Positions 1-6,991 of a DNA stretch of 12,983 bases are shown here, one piece after another; position 1 is the stretch's first letter; every line of letters begins with the position of its first letter. The DNA is from Actinomycetes bacterium (GTDB lineage Bacteria; Actinomycetota; Actinomycetes; Actinomycetales; Cellulomonadaceae). Position numbers and translations under genes: made by a program. The notes under the pieces were generated by a model, which saw only the letters and a list, made by a program, of their open reading frames with translations, was not told the origin of the DNA and did no database searches. The DNA lies in contig JAEZZV010000256.1 of the NCBI GenBank assembly GCA_023418375.1, positions 1 through 12,983 on the forward strand, given 5' to 3'.

Positions 1-60
1 GGCGTCGGGCGCGCGGGCGTCGGACGGCGCCCGCCGTCGCGGACCCGGGAGGATGGGGCC

Positions 61-561
61 GTGCTCGACGACATGACCGCCGACCCCGCCCCCGACGCGC
101 CCGCGCTGGACCTCGCCCACCACACCGGGTTCCTCGTCCGCCGGACGCAGCAGGCGCACCTGGCGGTGTGGGCGGCCGAGGTCGGGCCGCGGCTGAGCAA
201 CGTGCAGTTCGGCGTGCTCAACGTGCTGGCGCGGCTCGGTGAAGCCAGCCAGCGCGAGCTGTGCGACGCCCTCGACCTCGACCGCTCGACGATCGCCGGG
301 CTCGTGGCGCGACTCGAGGCCCGCGGGCTCGTCGCGCGCGTGCGCGCCGCAGCAGACCGCCGGCGCAACGTCGTGCAGCTCACCGACGACGGCCGCGCGA
401 CGTTGCGCGACGCGATGGCCGACGCCGCCCGCGTGGACGCCGTCCTGACCGCACGGCTGTCCGCGGACGAGCGCGTCGAGCTCCAGCGGCTCCTGACGAT
501 GGTGCTGGCCGCGCGCCCACCCCTCGAGGGGCCGGACGCGCGGCCAGGTCGGGCGGGGTGA
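61..561 (+). CDS. MarR-family winged-helix transcriptional regulator
   Basis: A 166-residue protein with the MarR layout: an N-terminal dimerisation helix (about 18-45), a helix-turn-helix with recognition helix around residues 74-90 (DRSTIAGLVARLEARGL), a basic wing at 94-111 rich in Arg (ADRRRNVVQLTDDG), and a long C-terminal dimerisation helix. MarR dimers usually repress nearby genes and release DNA on binding a phenolic or carboxylic ligand or its CoA thioester. The GTG start is chosen because GGGAGGA lies at 47-53 with a 7-base spacer; an ATG at 73 lacks such a site. The gene faces the ABC transporter operon tail to tail and is not co-transcribed with it. Its target cannot be read from this window; control of the neighbouring uptake or catabolic genes is only inference. 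The promoter lies mostly outside the window. Family call is secure, function is not. Confidence 0.9.
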   Translation: MLDDMTADPAPDAPALDLAHHTGFLVRRTQQAHLAVWAAEVGPRLSNVQFGVLNVLARLGEASQRELCDALDLDRSTIAGLVARLEARGLVARVRAAADRRRNVVQLTDDGRATLRDAMADAARVDAVLTARLSADERVELQRLLTMVLAARPPLEGPDARPGRAG

Positions 562-581
562 TCACCCGGCGGGTGATCACC
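557..581. terminator. Bidirectional hairpin between convergent genes
   Basis: A perfect inverted repeat: arm GGTGATCACCC (557-567), loop GGC, arm GGGTGATCACC (571-581), giving an 11-bp stem. Each arm also contains the self-palindrome GGTGATCACC. The stop codons of both convergent genes lie inside the stem (TGA at 559-561 on +, TGA at 579-577 on -). No U-tract follows on either strand, as is common for actinobacterial hairpin terminators. A protein-binding role for the paired 10-bp palindromes is an alternative. Confidence 0.6.
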
Positions 582-1380
582 GGCTCGAGGCGGCCTCCGC
601 GCGCTTGGCGCGCTGGATCTGCTCGTACACGTGCGTGCGCAGCTCCGTGAACCGCGGCAGCGCGCGCGTCGAGAGCTGGTCGCGCTCGGCCGGCAGGTCG
701 ATGGCCAGGTCCTCCTGGACGAACGTCGGCGAGCTCGACAGCACGAGGACGCGCTCGCCCAGGTAGACCGACTCGTCGATGTCGTGCGTGACGAACAGCA
801 CCGTCACGCCCAGGTCCTGCCAGACCCGCCGCACGAGGTCCTCGAGGTCCGCACGCGTCTGGGCGTCGACGGCCGCGAACGGCTCGTCCATGACGAGGAT
901 CTCCGGCTGGTAGGCCACGGCCCGCGCGATCGCGACGCGCTGCTGCATGCCGCCGGAGAGCTGCCACGGGTACTTGTGCAGCACCTGGGACAGGCCGACC
1001 TCCTCCAGGGCCCGCTCGACGGCCGTCGTGCGCTCGGCCCGGGAGACCCCGCGCGCACGCAGGGGCAGGGCGACGTTGTCGCGCACGGTGAGCCAGGGGT
1101 AGAGGCTGCGCCCGTACTCCTGGAAGACGACGGACATCGTGCGCGGCGGCTCGGTCACCGCGGCGCCGTCGAGCGTGACGGTCCCGGCCGTCGGTGACAG
1201 CAGGCCGGACAGGCACTTGAGCAGCGTCGTCTTGCCGCAGCCCGACGGGCCGACGATGCAGACGAGCTCGCCGGGGCGCACGTCGAAGGTGATGGACCCG
1301 ATGGCCTCGACCGGCCCGGTCGCGCTGACGTAGGTCTTCTTGAGGTCCTGGACGGACAGCAGGACGGAGCGCTCAGCCAC
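577..1380 (-). CDS. NitT/TauT-type ABC transporter ATP-binding protein
   Basis: A 267-residue nucleotide-binding subunit that hydrolyses ATP on the inner face of the membrane to drive the two permeases encoded just upstream. Every ABC motif is intact: Walker A GPSGCGKT (44-51), Q-loop Gln87, signature LSGGM (141-145), Walker B ILVMDE (161-166, catalytic Glu166) and switch His199 in VTHD. The sequence resembles the nitrate/sulfonate/taurine importer group (SsuB, TauB), although the Q-loop reads FQEYGRSLYPW where many members have a shorter segment; this group does not reveal the substrate. The GTG start at 1380 overlaps the end of the preceding permease gene by 8 bases, and the minus strand carries GAGAGG six bases before it. 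It is the last gene of the four-gene operon and ends inside the convergent hairpin. Confidence 0.95.
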   Translation of the reverse strand: MAERSVLLSVQDLKKTYVSATGPVEAIGSITFDVRPGELVCIVGPSGCGKTTLLKCLSGLLSPTAGTVTLDGAAVTEPPRTMSVVFQEYGRSLYPWLTVRDNVALPLRARGVSRAERTTAVERALEEVGLSQVLHKYPWQLSGGMQQRVAIARAVAYQPEILVMDEPFAAVDAQTRADLEDLVRRVWQDLGVTVLFVTHDIDESVYLGERVLVLSSSPTFVQEDLAIDLPAERDQLSTRALPRFTELRTHVYEQIQRAKRAEAASSR

Positions 1381-2164
1381 GTGCCACCTCTCTCGAGCCG
1401 TGGTACCAGTGCAGGACCCGCCGCTCCACGACGGTGAAGATCGCGGCGACGACCACCCCGATGAGGCCGAGCAGCAGGGTGCCGCTCCACATCTCGGCGA
1501 TCATGTACTGCCGCTGGAAGTAGACGATCTGGAAGCCCAGCCCGGACGACGACGAGAACATCTCCGAGATGACCATGAGGATGAGCCCGATCGCCAGGCT
1601 CAGCCGGACGCCCGCCATGATCTGCGGGCTGGCGGCGGGCAGGACGTAGTAGCGGTAGGCCAGCGCCCCCCGGATCCGGTAGGACCGCGACGTGTCCGCG
1701 AGGACCGGGTCCATCGCGCGCACGCCCTCGACGGTGTTGAGCAGGACCGGCCACACGCTGCCGGAGATGATGACGGCGAGCTTCATCGAGTCGCCGATGC
1801 CGAGCACGAGCATGAGCACCGGGACCAGCACCACCGGCGGGATGGCGCGGAAGAACTCGAGCATCGGCTCGAGGAGGGCGCGCAGCCAGGGCGTGGAGCC
1901 GATGACCGTGCCCGCCACGATGCCGATCGCGATCGAGGCCAGGACGCCGACGCCGAACCGCGCGAGGCTGGGCAGCACGTCGCCGGTGATCGTCCCGGGG
2001 TCGAGCCAGGTGTCGACGAAGGCCTGCGCGACGCGGGCGGGCGATGGCAGGTACAGGTTGACGGTGTCGCGCGTGGCCAGGGCCCAGCCGAGCACGATGA
2101 GCACGGGCAGGCCCACGGCGAACGCGAACGACGCCGCGGCCCGACGGAGGGTGGCGCCGCTCAC
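1373..2164 (-). CDS. NitT/TauT-type ABC transporter permease (B)
   Basis: A 263-residue membrane protein of the binding-protein-dependent permease family, with about six hydrophobic segments (near residues 11-30, 70-92, 108-124, 128-145, 185-203, 225-247). The EAA-type cytoplasmic loop that docks on the ATPase lies around 157-182 (DTSRSYRIRG...YYVLPAASP), with the conserved Gly and LP. The C-terminal tail RRVLHW resembles that of permease A. The start is taken as the GTG at 2164, which overlaps the previous stop codon as GTGA; the reading frame stays open far upstream but the protein-like sequence begins here. It presumably pairs with permease A to form a heterodimeric channel. Translation is probably coupled to the upstream gene, as no separate promoter space exists. 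Confidence 0.93.
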   Translation of the reverse strand: MSGATLRRAAASFAFAVGLPVLIVLGWALATRDTVNLYLPSPARVAQAFVDTWLDPGTITGDVLPSLARFGVGVLASIAIGIVAGTVIGSTPWLRALLEPMLEFFRAIPPVVLVPVLMLVLGIGDSMKLAVIISGSVWPVLLNTVEGVRAMDPVLADTSRSYRIRGALAYRYYVLPAASPQIMAGVRLSLAIGLILMVISEMFSSSSGLGFQIVYFQRQYMIAEMWSGTLLLGLIGVVVAAIFTVVERRVLHWYHGSREVARG

Positions 2165-3066
2165 TGAGGTCCCTCCCTGCGCACGGACGGGTGCCAGTGC
2201 AGGACCCGCTGCTCGATCGCGCGCGTGCCGAGGTTCACCAGGAGGCCGAGCAGGCCGGTGACCAGGACGAGCGCGTACAGCCCGGGTGCGTCGGGCGCGG
2301 AGCGGTACAGGTTGATCTGCAGGCCGATGCCGGGGTTCCCGATGACGAGCTCGGCCGTGATGGTCAGCACGAGGGCGATGGAGGCGGCGAGCCGGAACCC
2401 CGTGATGACGTACGGGAGCGCCGTCGGGAGCACGAGGTGGCGCAGCCGGTGCCACCGGCCCAGGCCGAAGCTGCGGGCGGTGTCGCGGGCGACGGTGTCG
2501 ACGTCGGCGATCCCGTACATGACCTGGATGAGCACCTGCCAGAACGGCGCGTAGACGACGACGATGAGCGCCGCCTCCCGCGAGAGCCCGGCGAGCAGGA
2601 CGGCGAGCGGGATGATCGCGACCGAGGGGATCGGCCGGAGGAACTCGACCGTGGTGTGGGTCGCGCGGCGCAGGAACGGCACGAGCCCGATCACGGTGCC
2701 CAGCACCAGCGCGGCGGACACGGAGATGGCCAGGCCGATCGCCCAGGTGAGCACGGTGTCGCCGAGCACCGACCAGAGCTTCGCGGTGCCGAGCTCGGTG
2801 ACCAGTCGGGCGACGGTCGTCGTGAAGGTCGGCAGGTAGTCGCGGTCGACGACGCCGGCCCGGGCGACCACCTCCCAGGTCGCCCCGAAGCCGAGGACAC
2901 CGAGCAGGCCGAGCCCGGCCTTGCGCCGGCGCCGGGCCGCGCTCGTGCGGGATGCGGCCCGCGGTGCGGGTCGAGGGGTGGCCACACGCGGCTCCTGTGC
3001 TGGGGGCACGGTGGTGCCCGCTGTCGCTCCAGCGGGCACCACCGTCATGGTCATCGAGCGTGTCAC
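2161..3066 (-). CDS. NitT/TauT-type ABC transporter permease (A)
   Basis: A 301-residue inner-membrane permease. After a Pro/Ala/Arg-rich N-terminal extension (about 1-48, ending in the basic stretch ARRRRK) come hydrophobic segments near 51-69, 105-128, 146-162, 166-184, 222-242 and 262-282. The EAA loop is at about 195-220 (DTARSFGLGR...LVLPTALPY). The tail QRVLHWH matches that of permease B, but the two proteins are otherwise clearly divergent. The start is uncertain: GTG at 3066 makes a GTGA overlap with the binding-protein stop, as at other junctions in this locus, while ATGs at 3054 and 3048 would remove only 4 or 6 residues. None has a clear Shine-Dalgarno sequence. The short-overlap start is preferred because it allows translational coupling. 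Confidence 0.9.
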   Translation of the reverse strand: MTRSMTMTVVPAGATAGTTVPPAQEPRVATPRPAPRAASRTSAARRRRKAGLGLLGVLGFGATWEVVARAGVVDRDYLPTFTTTVARLVTELGTAKLWSVLGDTVLTWAIGLAISVSAALVLGTVIGLVPFLRRATHTTVEFLRPIPSVAIIPLAVLLAGLSREAALIVVVYAPFWQVLIQVMYGIADVDTVARDTARSFGLGRWHRLRHLVLPTALPYVITGFRLAASIALVLTITAELVIGNPGIGLQINLYRSAPDAPGLYALVLVTGLLGLLVNLGTRAIEQRVLHWHPSVRREGPQ

Positions 3067-4082
3067 TCGGCGATGATCTGGGCCAGGTCGGGCGCGGAGT
3101 CGAAGTACCCGTGCTCGACGGCGAGGTCGGCCAGGCCCTGGATCAGGTCGCGGTCCAGGTCGGTCGTGAACGTCGGCAGCGGCAGGCCGGCGGCCGCCTC
3201 GGCGGGGAGCTCGAGGTTGTCCACGAGGGCCTGGCGCACGGCGTCGTCGTTCTCGGCCGCCCAGGCGAACGCCGCCGTGAAGGCTTCCCGGACCTTGGTC
3301 ACGAGCTCCGGGTCGTCGGAGACCGTGGACCCGGTGGCCTGGATGACGAGCGTCGGCAGGCCCGGCAGGACCGCCTGGTAGGGGTAGACGACGACGCTGC
3401 CGCCGGCGCCGACGATCATCGAGACGAAGGGCTCGGGGACCCAGGCGGCGTCGATGTTGCCCGCCTCGAGCTGGCCCTTGGCATCGGGGAACGCGACCTC
3501 GACGAACTCGATGGTGCTCGGGTCGCCGCCGTCGGCCTCGACCGCGGCGGAGATCGTGAGGTCGCCGGCCGCGCCGAGGGAGTTCACGGCCACGCGCTTG
3601 CCCGCGAGATCGGCCGGGCTCGCGATGTCGCTGCCGGCCGCGGCCACGACGGCGTTGATGTCGTCGCCCTCGGCGTAGCTCGAGGCGTAGTTGGCGATGA
3701 TCTTCACGTCGAGGCCCTGGAGGCTCGCGCGCAGGGCGCCGAACGGCTGGCCCACCGAGAAGTCGACGTCGCCGTTGACCAGAGCGGGCATCGCCTGGGC
3801 GCCGCCCTGGATGGGCTGGACCGTCACGTCGAGGCCGTACTCGTCGAAGATCCCGGCGTCGACGGCGGCCCACAGGGGCGCCGTCTCGCTGATGCTCAGC
3901 GCGCCGATGGTGATCGCGACGGGCTCGGCGGCGGCGTCGTCGCCGGCGTCCGCGTCCTCGGTCTCGGCGGTGTCAGGGGCGTCGGTGGTCTCGGGCTCGG
4001 TCTCGGCGTCGGACGAGCACGCGGCCACCCCGAGGGACAGGGCGGCGACGAGCGCGACCACGAATGCGGGGCGTCGGGTCAT
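3063..4082 (-). CDS. ABC transporter substrate-binding lipoprotein (NMT1/SsuA-like)
   Basis: A 339-residue secreted lipoprotein that would capture the solute outside the membrane and deliver it to the permeases. The signal peptide has a basic start (MTRRP), a hydrophobic core (6-19) and the lipobox VAAC with lipidated Cys22. A strongly acidic, low-complexity linker follows (about 25-53). The mature domain resembles NitT/TauT binding proteins: AGIFDEYGLDVTV (76-88), SPADLAGKRVAV (155-166), GNIDAAWVPEPF (208-219). Family members bind nitrate, taurine, sulfonates, pyrimidine precursors or aromatic acids such as phthalate; the ligand cannot be read from sequence. ATG at 4082 has GAGGA six bases upstream on the minus strand. 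First gene of the operon, divergent from the PaaX-like regulator, which suggests shared control. Confidence 0.93.
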   Translation of the reverse strand: MTRRPAFVVALVAALSLGVAACSSDAETEPETTDAPDTAETEDADAGDDAAAEPVAITIGALSISETAPLWAAVDAGIFDEYGLDVTVQPIQGGAQAMPALVNGDVDFSVGQPFGALRASLQGLDVKIIANYASSYAEGDDINAVVAAAGSDIASPADLAGKRVAVNSLGAAGDLTISAAVEADGGDPSTIEFVEVAFPDAKGQLEAGNIDAAWVPEPFVSMIVGAGGSVVVYPYQAVLPGLPTLVIQATGSTVSDDPELVTKVREAFTAAFAWAAENDDAVRQALVDNLELPAEAAAGLPLPTFTTDLDRDLIQGLADLAVEHGYFDSAPDLAQIIAE

Positions 4083-4135
4083 GGGGGGTCCTCAATTCTG
4101 CGTTGAATCTCGGCTCGCGGGGACGGCTCGTGCGG

Positions 4136-4151
4136 GGCCTGTGGACAGGCC
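4136..4151. promoter_or_regulatory. Dyad symmetry in the leader of the transporter operon
   Basis: A 7-bp perfect inverted repeat, GGCCTGT - GG - ACAGGCC, centred about 60 bases before the binding-protein ATG. If the proposed minus-strand promoter is right it lies in the 5' untranslated leader, so it could be an operator acting as a roadblock or an RNA hairpin. The spacing of only two bases suits a DNA-binding dimer better than a hairpin loop. Function not established. Confidence 0.35.
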
Positions 4152-4179
4152 GGCCGCGGTGTGCGTGGCGCGCAATGCA

Positions 4180-4224
4180 TGACATGTGAGCGGCCATCGT
4201 GCAGTTCGAATGTCACATATGTCA
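4180..4224. promoter_or_regulatory. Candidate operator: paired TGACAT/ATGTCA elements
   Basis: Two related elements face each other: TGACATGTGA (4180-4189) and TCACATATGTCA (4213-4224). The reverse complement of the second is TGACATATGTGA, the first with two extra bases. The embedded word ATGTCACA (4210-4217) recurs at 11064-11071 in the other PaaX divergent region. The second element covers both proposed -35 boxes, so a bound regulator could repress the regulator gene and the transporter operon together. The adjacent PaaX-like protein is the natural candidate binder; this is inference. Confidence 0.45.
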
Positions 4225-4225
4225 A
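4196..4225 (-). promoter_or_regulatory. Candidate promoter for the transporter operon
   Basis: On the minus strand a perfect -35 box TTGACA (4225-4220) is followed after 18 bases by the weak -10 CACGAT (4201-4196). The -35 box sits in an AT-rich island within very GC-rich DNA and shares bases with the opposing promoter of the regulator. The leader would be about 105 bases long and would contain the dyad at 4136-4151. The -10 match is poor (3 of 6). Confidence 0.35.
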
Positions 4226-4248
4226 TGGTGAGGTTCGGGTGCGATACT
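4219..4248 (+). promoter_or_regulatory. Candidate promoter for the first PaaX-like regulator (leaderless?)
   Basis: ATGTCA (4219-4224, 4 of 6 against TTGACA), an 18-base spacer and GATACT (4243-4248, 4 of 6 against TATAAT). The predicted transcription start falls at about 4255-4257, that is on the ATG at 4256. No Shine-Dalgarno sequence precedes that ATG, which fits a leaderless mRNA, a common form in actinobacteria. Confidence 0.45.
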
Positions 4249-4255
4249 CGCGCCC

Positions 4256-5110
4256 ATGCCGTCCGGGCCCCAGGGGGAGGGCGTGCCGGACCGCGTCCGG
4301 CGCCGCCCCGAACAGCTGCTGCTCGCCTTCCTCGGCGAGCTGGTGCTGGGTGGCGACGTCGCGCCCGTGCCGACGGTGGTGCTCGTCGACGTGCTGGCCG
4401 AGCTCGGGGTCGGCGAGCCTGCCACGCGCGCCGCCCTCGCCCGGATGGCCCGGCGCGGTCTGCTCGCCCCGGTGCGTTCGGGCCGGACGGTGGCCTACGA
4501 CCTCACGCCCGCGAGCGAGCGGGTGCTGCGCGACGCGCACGGTCGGATCTTCGCCGACGACCCGTTCGCGCCCGAGGGTGCGGGCTGGACGCTCGTCACG
4601 TTCTCCGTGCCCGAGCGCCGGCGCGACCTACGGCACCGCGTGCGGGCGCAGCTCGCCTGGGCGGGCTTCGGCCTGCTGCGCGACGGCCTGTGGATCGCGC
4701 CGGGCGAGGTCGACGTCGCCGAGGTGCTCGACGACGTCGCGGCCGCCGCGCCGGGACTGGACCTCGCCGCGTTCCGCGCCGTCGAGGTCGAGGGCTTCTC
4801 CGCCGCCCGCAGCGTGCGCACCGCGTGGCGCCTCGACGAGATCCGGGACCGGCACCGGGTGTTCCAGGAGCAGTGGTCGGCGTGGCTGCCGGCCGGTCCG
4901 GACGGTGCCGCGGCCGTCCGGGACCTGACAGCGCTCGTGGCGGACTGGCTCGCGCTGCTGCGGGCGGTGCCGCGGCTCCCGGCGGAGCACCTCGAGGAGG
5001 ACTGGCCGTCGGGGGAGTCCGTGCACATCTTCCGCGGGCTGCACGACGCGCTGGCGGGCCCCGCGCGGGCCGAGCTGGCCCGCCGCCTGGCGTCGGCCCG
5101 CGGCGCCTGA
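4256..5110 (+). CDS. PaaX-like transcriptional regulator (first copy)
   Basis: A 284-residue protein with the PaaX architecture. An N-terminal winged helix-turn-helix spans about 19-85 (LLLAFLGELVLG, then TRAALARMARRGLL). A central ferredoxin-like domain follows at about 110-150 (WTLVTFSVPERRRDLRHRVR, then LLRDGLWIAP). The C-terminal helical domain ends with the family-type motif RLPAEHLEEDWPS (240-252). PaaX proteins repress aromatic-acid catabolic operons and are released by an aryl-CoA such as phenylacetyl-CoA. The ATG at 4256 has no Shine-Dalgarno site and lies about one helical turn after GATACT, so the message may be leaderless. It sits between the divergent transporter operon and the CoA-ligase operon, 135 bases upstream of the latter, so it plausibly controls both and itself. 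It is only distantly similar to the second PaaX protein in the window, and the inducer is unknown. Confidence 0.85.
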   Translation: MPSGPQGEGVPDRVRRRPEQLLLAFLGELVLGGDVAPVPTVVLVDVLAELGVGEPATRAALARMARRGLLAPVRSGRTVAYDLTPASERVLRDAHGRIFADDPFAPEGAGWTLVTFSVPERRRDLRHRVRAQLAWAGFGLLRDGLWIAPGEVDVAEVLDDVAAAAPGLDLAAFRAVEVEGFSAARSVRTAWRLDEIRDRHRVFQEQWSAWLPAGPDGAAAVRDLTALVADWLALLRAVPRLPAEHLEEDWPSGESVHIFRGLHDALAGPARAELARRLASARGA

Positions 5111-5155
5111 CGTTCTACGTCTTCCTGACGATCGTCACGGTTTTGCTTGACGTTC
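5108..5155. promoter_or_regulatory. Candidate operator: 12-bp palindrome between direct repeats
   Basis: The perfect palindrome TGACGATCGTCA occupies 5126-5137, immediately upstream of the proposed -35 box of the catabolic operon. It is flanked by two copies of TGACGTTC, at 5108-5115 (overlapping the regulator's TGA stop) and 5148-5155 (overlapping the -35 box), 40 bases apart. All three share TGACG. Placement suits an operator; the binder may be the PaaX-like or the MarR protein. Not proven. Confidence 0.45.
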
Positions 5156-5176
5156 GCCGGGTCTTCTGCGCACCAT
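5147..5176 (+). promoter_or_regulatory. Candidate promoter of the acyl-CoA catabolic operon
   Basis: TTGACG (5147-5152, 5 of 6) with an 18-base spacer and a weak -10 CACCAT (5171-5176, 3 of 6). Predicted leader is about 60 bases and includes small GC-rich dyads (GACGG-A-CCGTC at 5183-5193, GCCCGCGGGC at 5202-5211). The leader ends with AGGAGG (5234-5239), six bases before the GTG start of the ligase gene. The -10 element is uncertain. Confidence 0.35.
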
Positions 5177-5245
5177 GCGTGCGACGGACCGTCCGCGGCC
5201 CGCCCGCGGGCACGACGGCGTGTCCGCGTCACGAGGAGGTGAGCG

Positions 5246-6991
5246 GTGACCGACGCACCCGCCCCCACGGCGCCCGCGCCGATGGAGGCCGCCCCGGTGG
5301 CTCCGGGCCCGGCCGCGCCCGCCGCGGCGGCGCCGCCCGGCGACCTGAGCCGCGCCAACTACGCCTCCGTGTGGGACGCCGTCGCCAGGGTCGTGCCCGA
5401 GCGGCCCGCGGTGGTCGCCGAGGGCCGGGTGCTCAGCTACCGCGAGTTCGAGGACGCCGCCGCGCGCCTGGCGACGACGTTCGTCGAGCAGGGGCTCGGG
5501 CCCGACTCGACCGTCGCGATCTTCATGTACAACCGCGTCGAGTACCTGACGACCCTCTACGCGGCGTACAAGATCGGCGCGATCCCGGTCAACATCAACT
5601 TCCGCTACGGCGGGGTCGAGCTCGCCGAGCTGCTCGAGGTGTCGGCGCCGCGGGCGCTGGTGTTCCCGACGAGCCTGCGCGGCGCGGTCGTCGAGGCAGC
5701 CGGCCGTGTCGCCCTGCCGGGCCTCGTGCTCGCGGTCCCGGACTGCGACGGGCCGCTCGAGCCCGGCCTTCCCTTCGCGGCCGCGCTCACCGCGGAGCCG
5801 CTGCCGCAGCGCGAGCTGTCCCCGGAGCACAAGATCTTCATGTTCACCGGCGGCACCACCGGACGGCCCAAGGCCGTCGTGTGGACGCACGGGAACCTCT
5901 TCGACAGCCAGCAGTTCTCGATCTACGGCTCGCTGCCCGTGGACCCGCCCACGACGCTCGACGACGTCACGGCCATCGCGGCGCGCGAGGACCTGCCGCC
6001 CACCGTCTGCCTGCCCCTGACGCCGATGATGCACGCGACCGCGCTGTTCAACGTCATGAACGCGATGGTCCTCGGCGGCTGCGTCGTCTTCCTGTCCTCG
6101 CCGAGCCTGGACCCGTGGGCGGCGCTCCGAGCGATCGAGGAGCGCCGGGTGACCCGGCTCATCGTGGCGGGGAACGCCGTCGTCGGGCCGCTGGTGGAGG
6201 CGCTCGAGTCGCCCGCGGGCGCCGACCTGGACGTGTCGAGCCTCGGCACGGTGCTGAGCTCCGGCATGGCCTGGTCGGACGACCTCAAGGCCCGGCTGCT
6301 CGCGCGCGCCCCGGGGGCGACGCTCATCGACATCGTCGGCGCGAGCGAGGGCGGGCCGTTCGCGTACGGCGTCGTGCGCGGGCCGGACGACCTGCCCTGC
6401 CGGCCGCGGCTCGCGCCGGGCACCGTCGTGCTGGACGCGGACCTCGCGGAGGTGCAGGACGTCGTCGGCGCGACCGGCACGCTCGCCTACCGCGGCCTGA
6501 TGCCGCTCGGCTACCACGACGACCCGGAGCGCACCGAGCTCGCCTACCCGACCATCCGCGGCGTCCGGCACTGCATGCCGGGCGACTACGTGCGGGTGCT
6601 GGGCGACGGCTTCGTCGAGCTGCTGGGCCGCGGGTCCGGCGTGGTGAACACCGGGGGGGAGAAGGTCTACCCGGCCGAGGTCGAGGAGGTCATCCTCGCC
6701 CTGCCGGACGTGACCGACGCCGTCGTGCTCGGCCTGCCCGACGACCGCTGGGGCGAGGTCGTCGCCGCCATGGTCGTCACCGTGCCCGGCTCGACGCTCA
6801 CCGCCGACGAGGTCCGCGCCGAGGTCGGCCGGCACCTCGCCGGCTACAAGAAGCCCCGCCGCGTGCTGCTCGTCGACCGCCTCGAGCGCAGCCCGAGCGG
6901 CAAGCTCAACATGCGCTCGCTGCGGGCGCGGGCGCGCGAGCTCCTGTCCACCGAGCCCGAGGCGACCAGCCCCCAAGGAGTGCAGCGATGA
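5246..6991 (+). CDS. AMP-forming acyl-CoA synthetase (ANL superfamily)
   Basis: A 581-residue ligase that would activate a carboxylic acid with ATP and CoA to an acyl-CoA through an acyl-adenylate. The phosphate-binding motif FTGGTTGRPK is at 200-209, A5-like GASEGG at 365-370, ATP-ribose Asp447 in GDYVR, the hinge/A8 region GRGSGVVNTGGEKVYP at 461-476, and the catalytic A10 lysine K553 in SPSGK. The first 35 or so residues are Pro/Ala-rich and probably disordered. Residues 228-255 form an acidic insert before the motif PLTPMMHATALF, as in FadD-type steroid and aryl-acid ligases. The GTG start is fixed by GAGGAGGTG six bases upstream. First gene of a five-gene operon; its ATGA junction couples it to the thiolase. 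The substrate is unknown: an aryl- or alkyl-alkenoate is inferred from the neighbours. Confidence 0.92.
   Translation: MTDAPAPTAPAPMEAAPVAPGPAAPAAAAPPGDLSRANYASVWDAVARVVPERPAVVAEGRVLSYREFEDAAARLATTFVEQGLGPDSTVAIFMYNRVEYLTTLYAAYKIGAIPVNINFRYGGVELAELLEVSAPRALVFPTSLRGAVVEAAGRVALPGLVLAVPDCDGPLEPGLPFAAALTAEPLPQRELSPEHKIFMFTGGTTGRPKAVVWTHGNLFDSQQFSIYGSLPVDPPTTLDDVTAIAAREDLPPTVCLPLTPMMHATALFNVMNAMVLGGCVVFLSSPSLDPWAALRAIEERRVTRLIVAGNAVVGPLVEALESPAGADLDVSSLGTVLSSGMAWSDDLKARLLARAPGATLIDIVGASEGGPFAYGVVRGPDDLPCRPRLAPGTVVLDADLAEVQDVVGATGTLAYRGLMPLGYHDDPERTELAYPTIRGVRHCMPGDYVRVLGDGFVELLGRGSGVVNTGGEKVYPAEVEEVILALPDVTDAVVLGLPDDRWGEVVAAMVVTVPGSTLTADEVRAEVGRHLAGYKKPRRVLLVDRLERSPSGKLNMRSLRARARELLSTEPEATSPQGVQR

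Noticed and set aside
1340..4106. Long plus-strand frames (1340-2167, 2191-3381, 2952-4106) over the transporter operon
   Set aside because: Asp/Arg/Gly/His-rich shadow sequence; the minus strand encodes complete ABC transporter subunits.
5183..5211. GC-rich dyads in the ligase leader as a riboswitch or attenuator
   Set aside because: Short stems of this kind arise easily at this base composition; no conserved riboswitch element or terminator-antiterminator pair is visible.
5135..6976. 613-codon open frame antisense to the acyl-CoA ligase
   Set aside because: Composition is typical antisense of GC-rich coding DNA with no recognisable motif, while the plus strand encodes all ANL motifs.
4186..6987. 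Long open plus-strand frame running into the thiolase gene
   Set aside because: It crosses the PaaX-like and ligase genes in another frame and reads as Arg/Ala/Gly-rich shadow sequence; only the part from ATG 6988 is protein-like and has a ribosome site.
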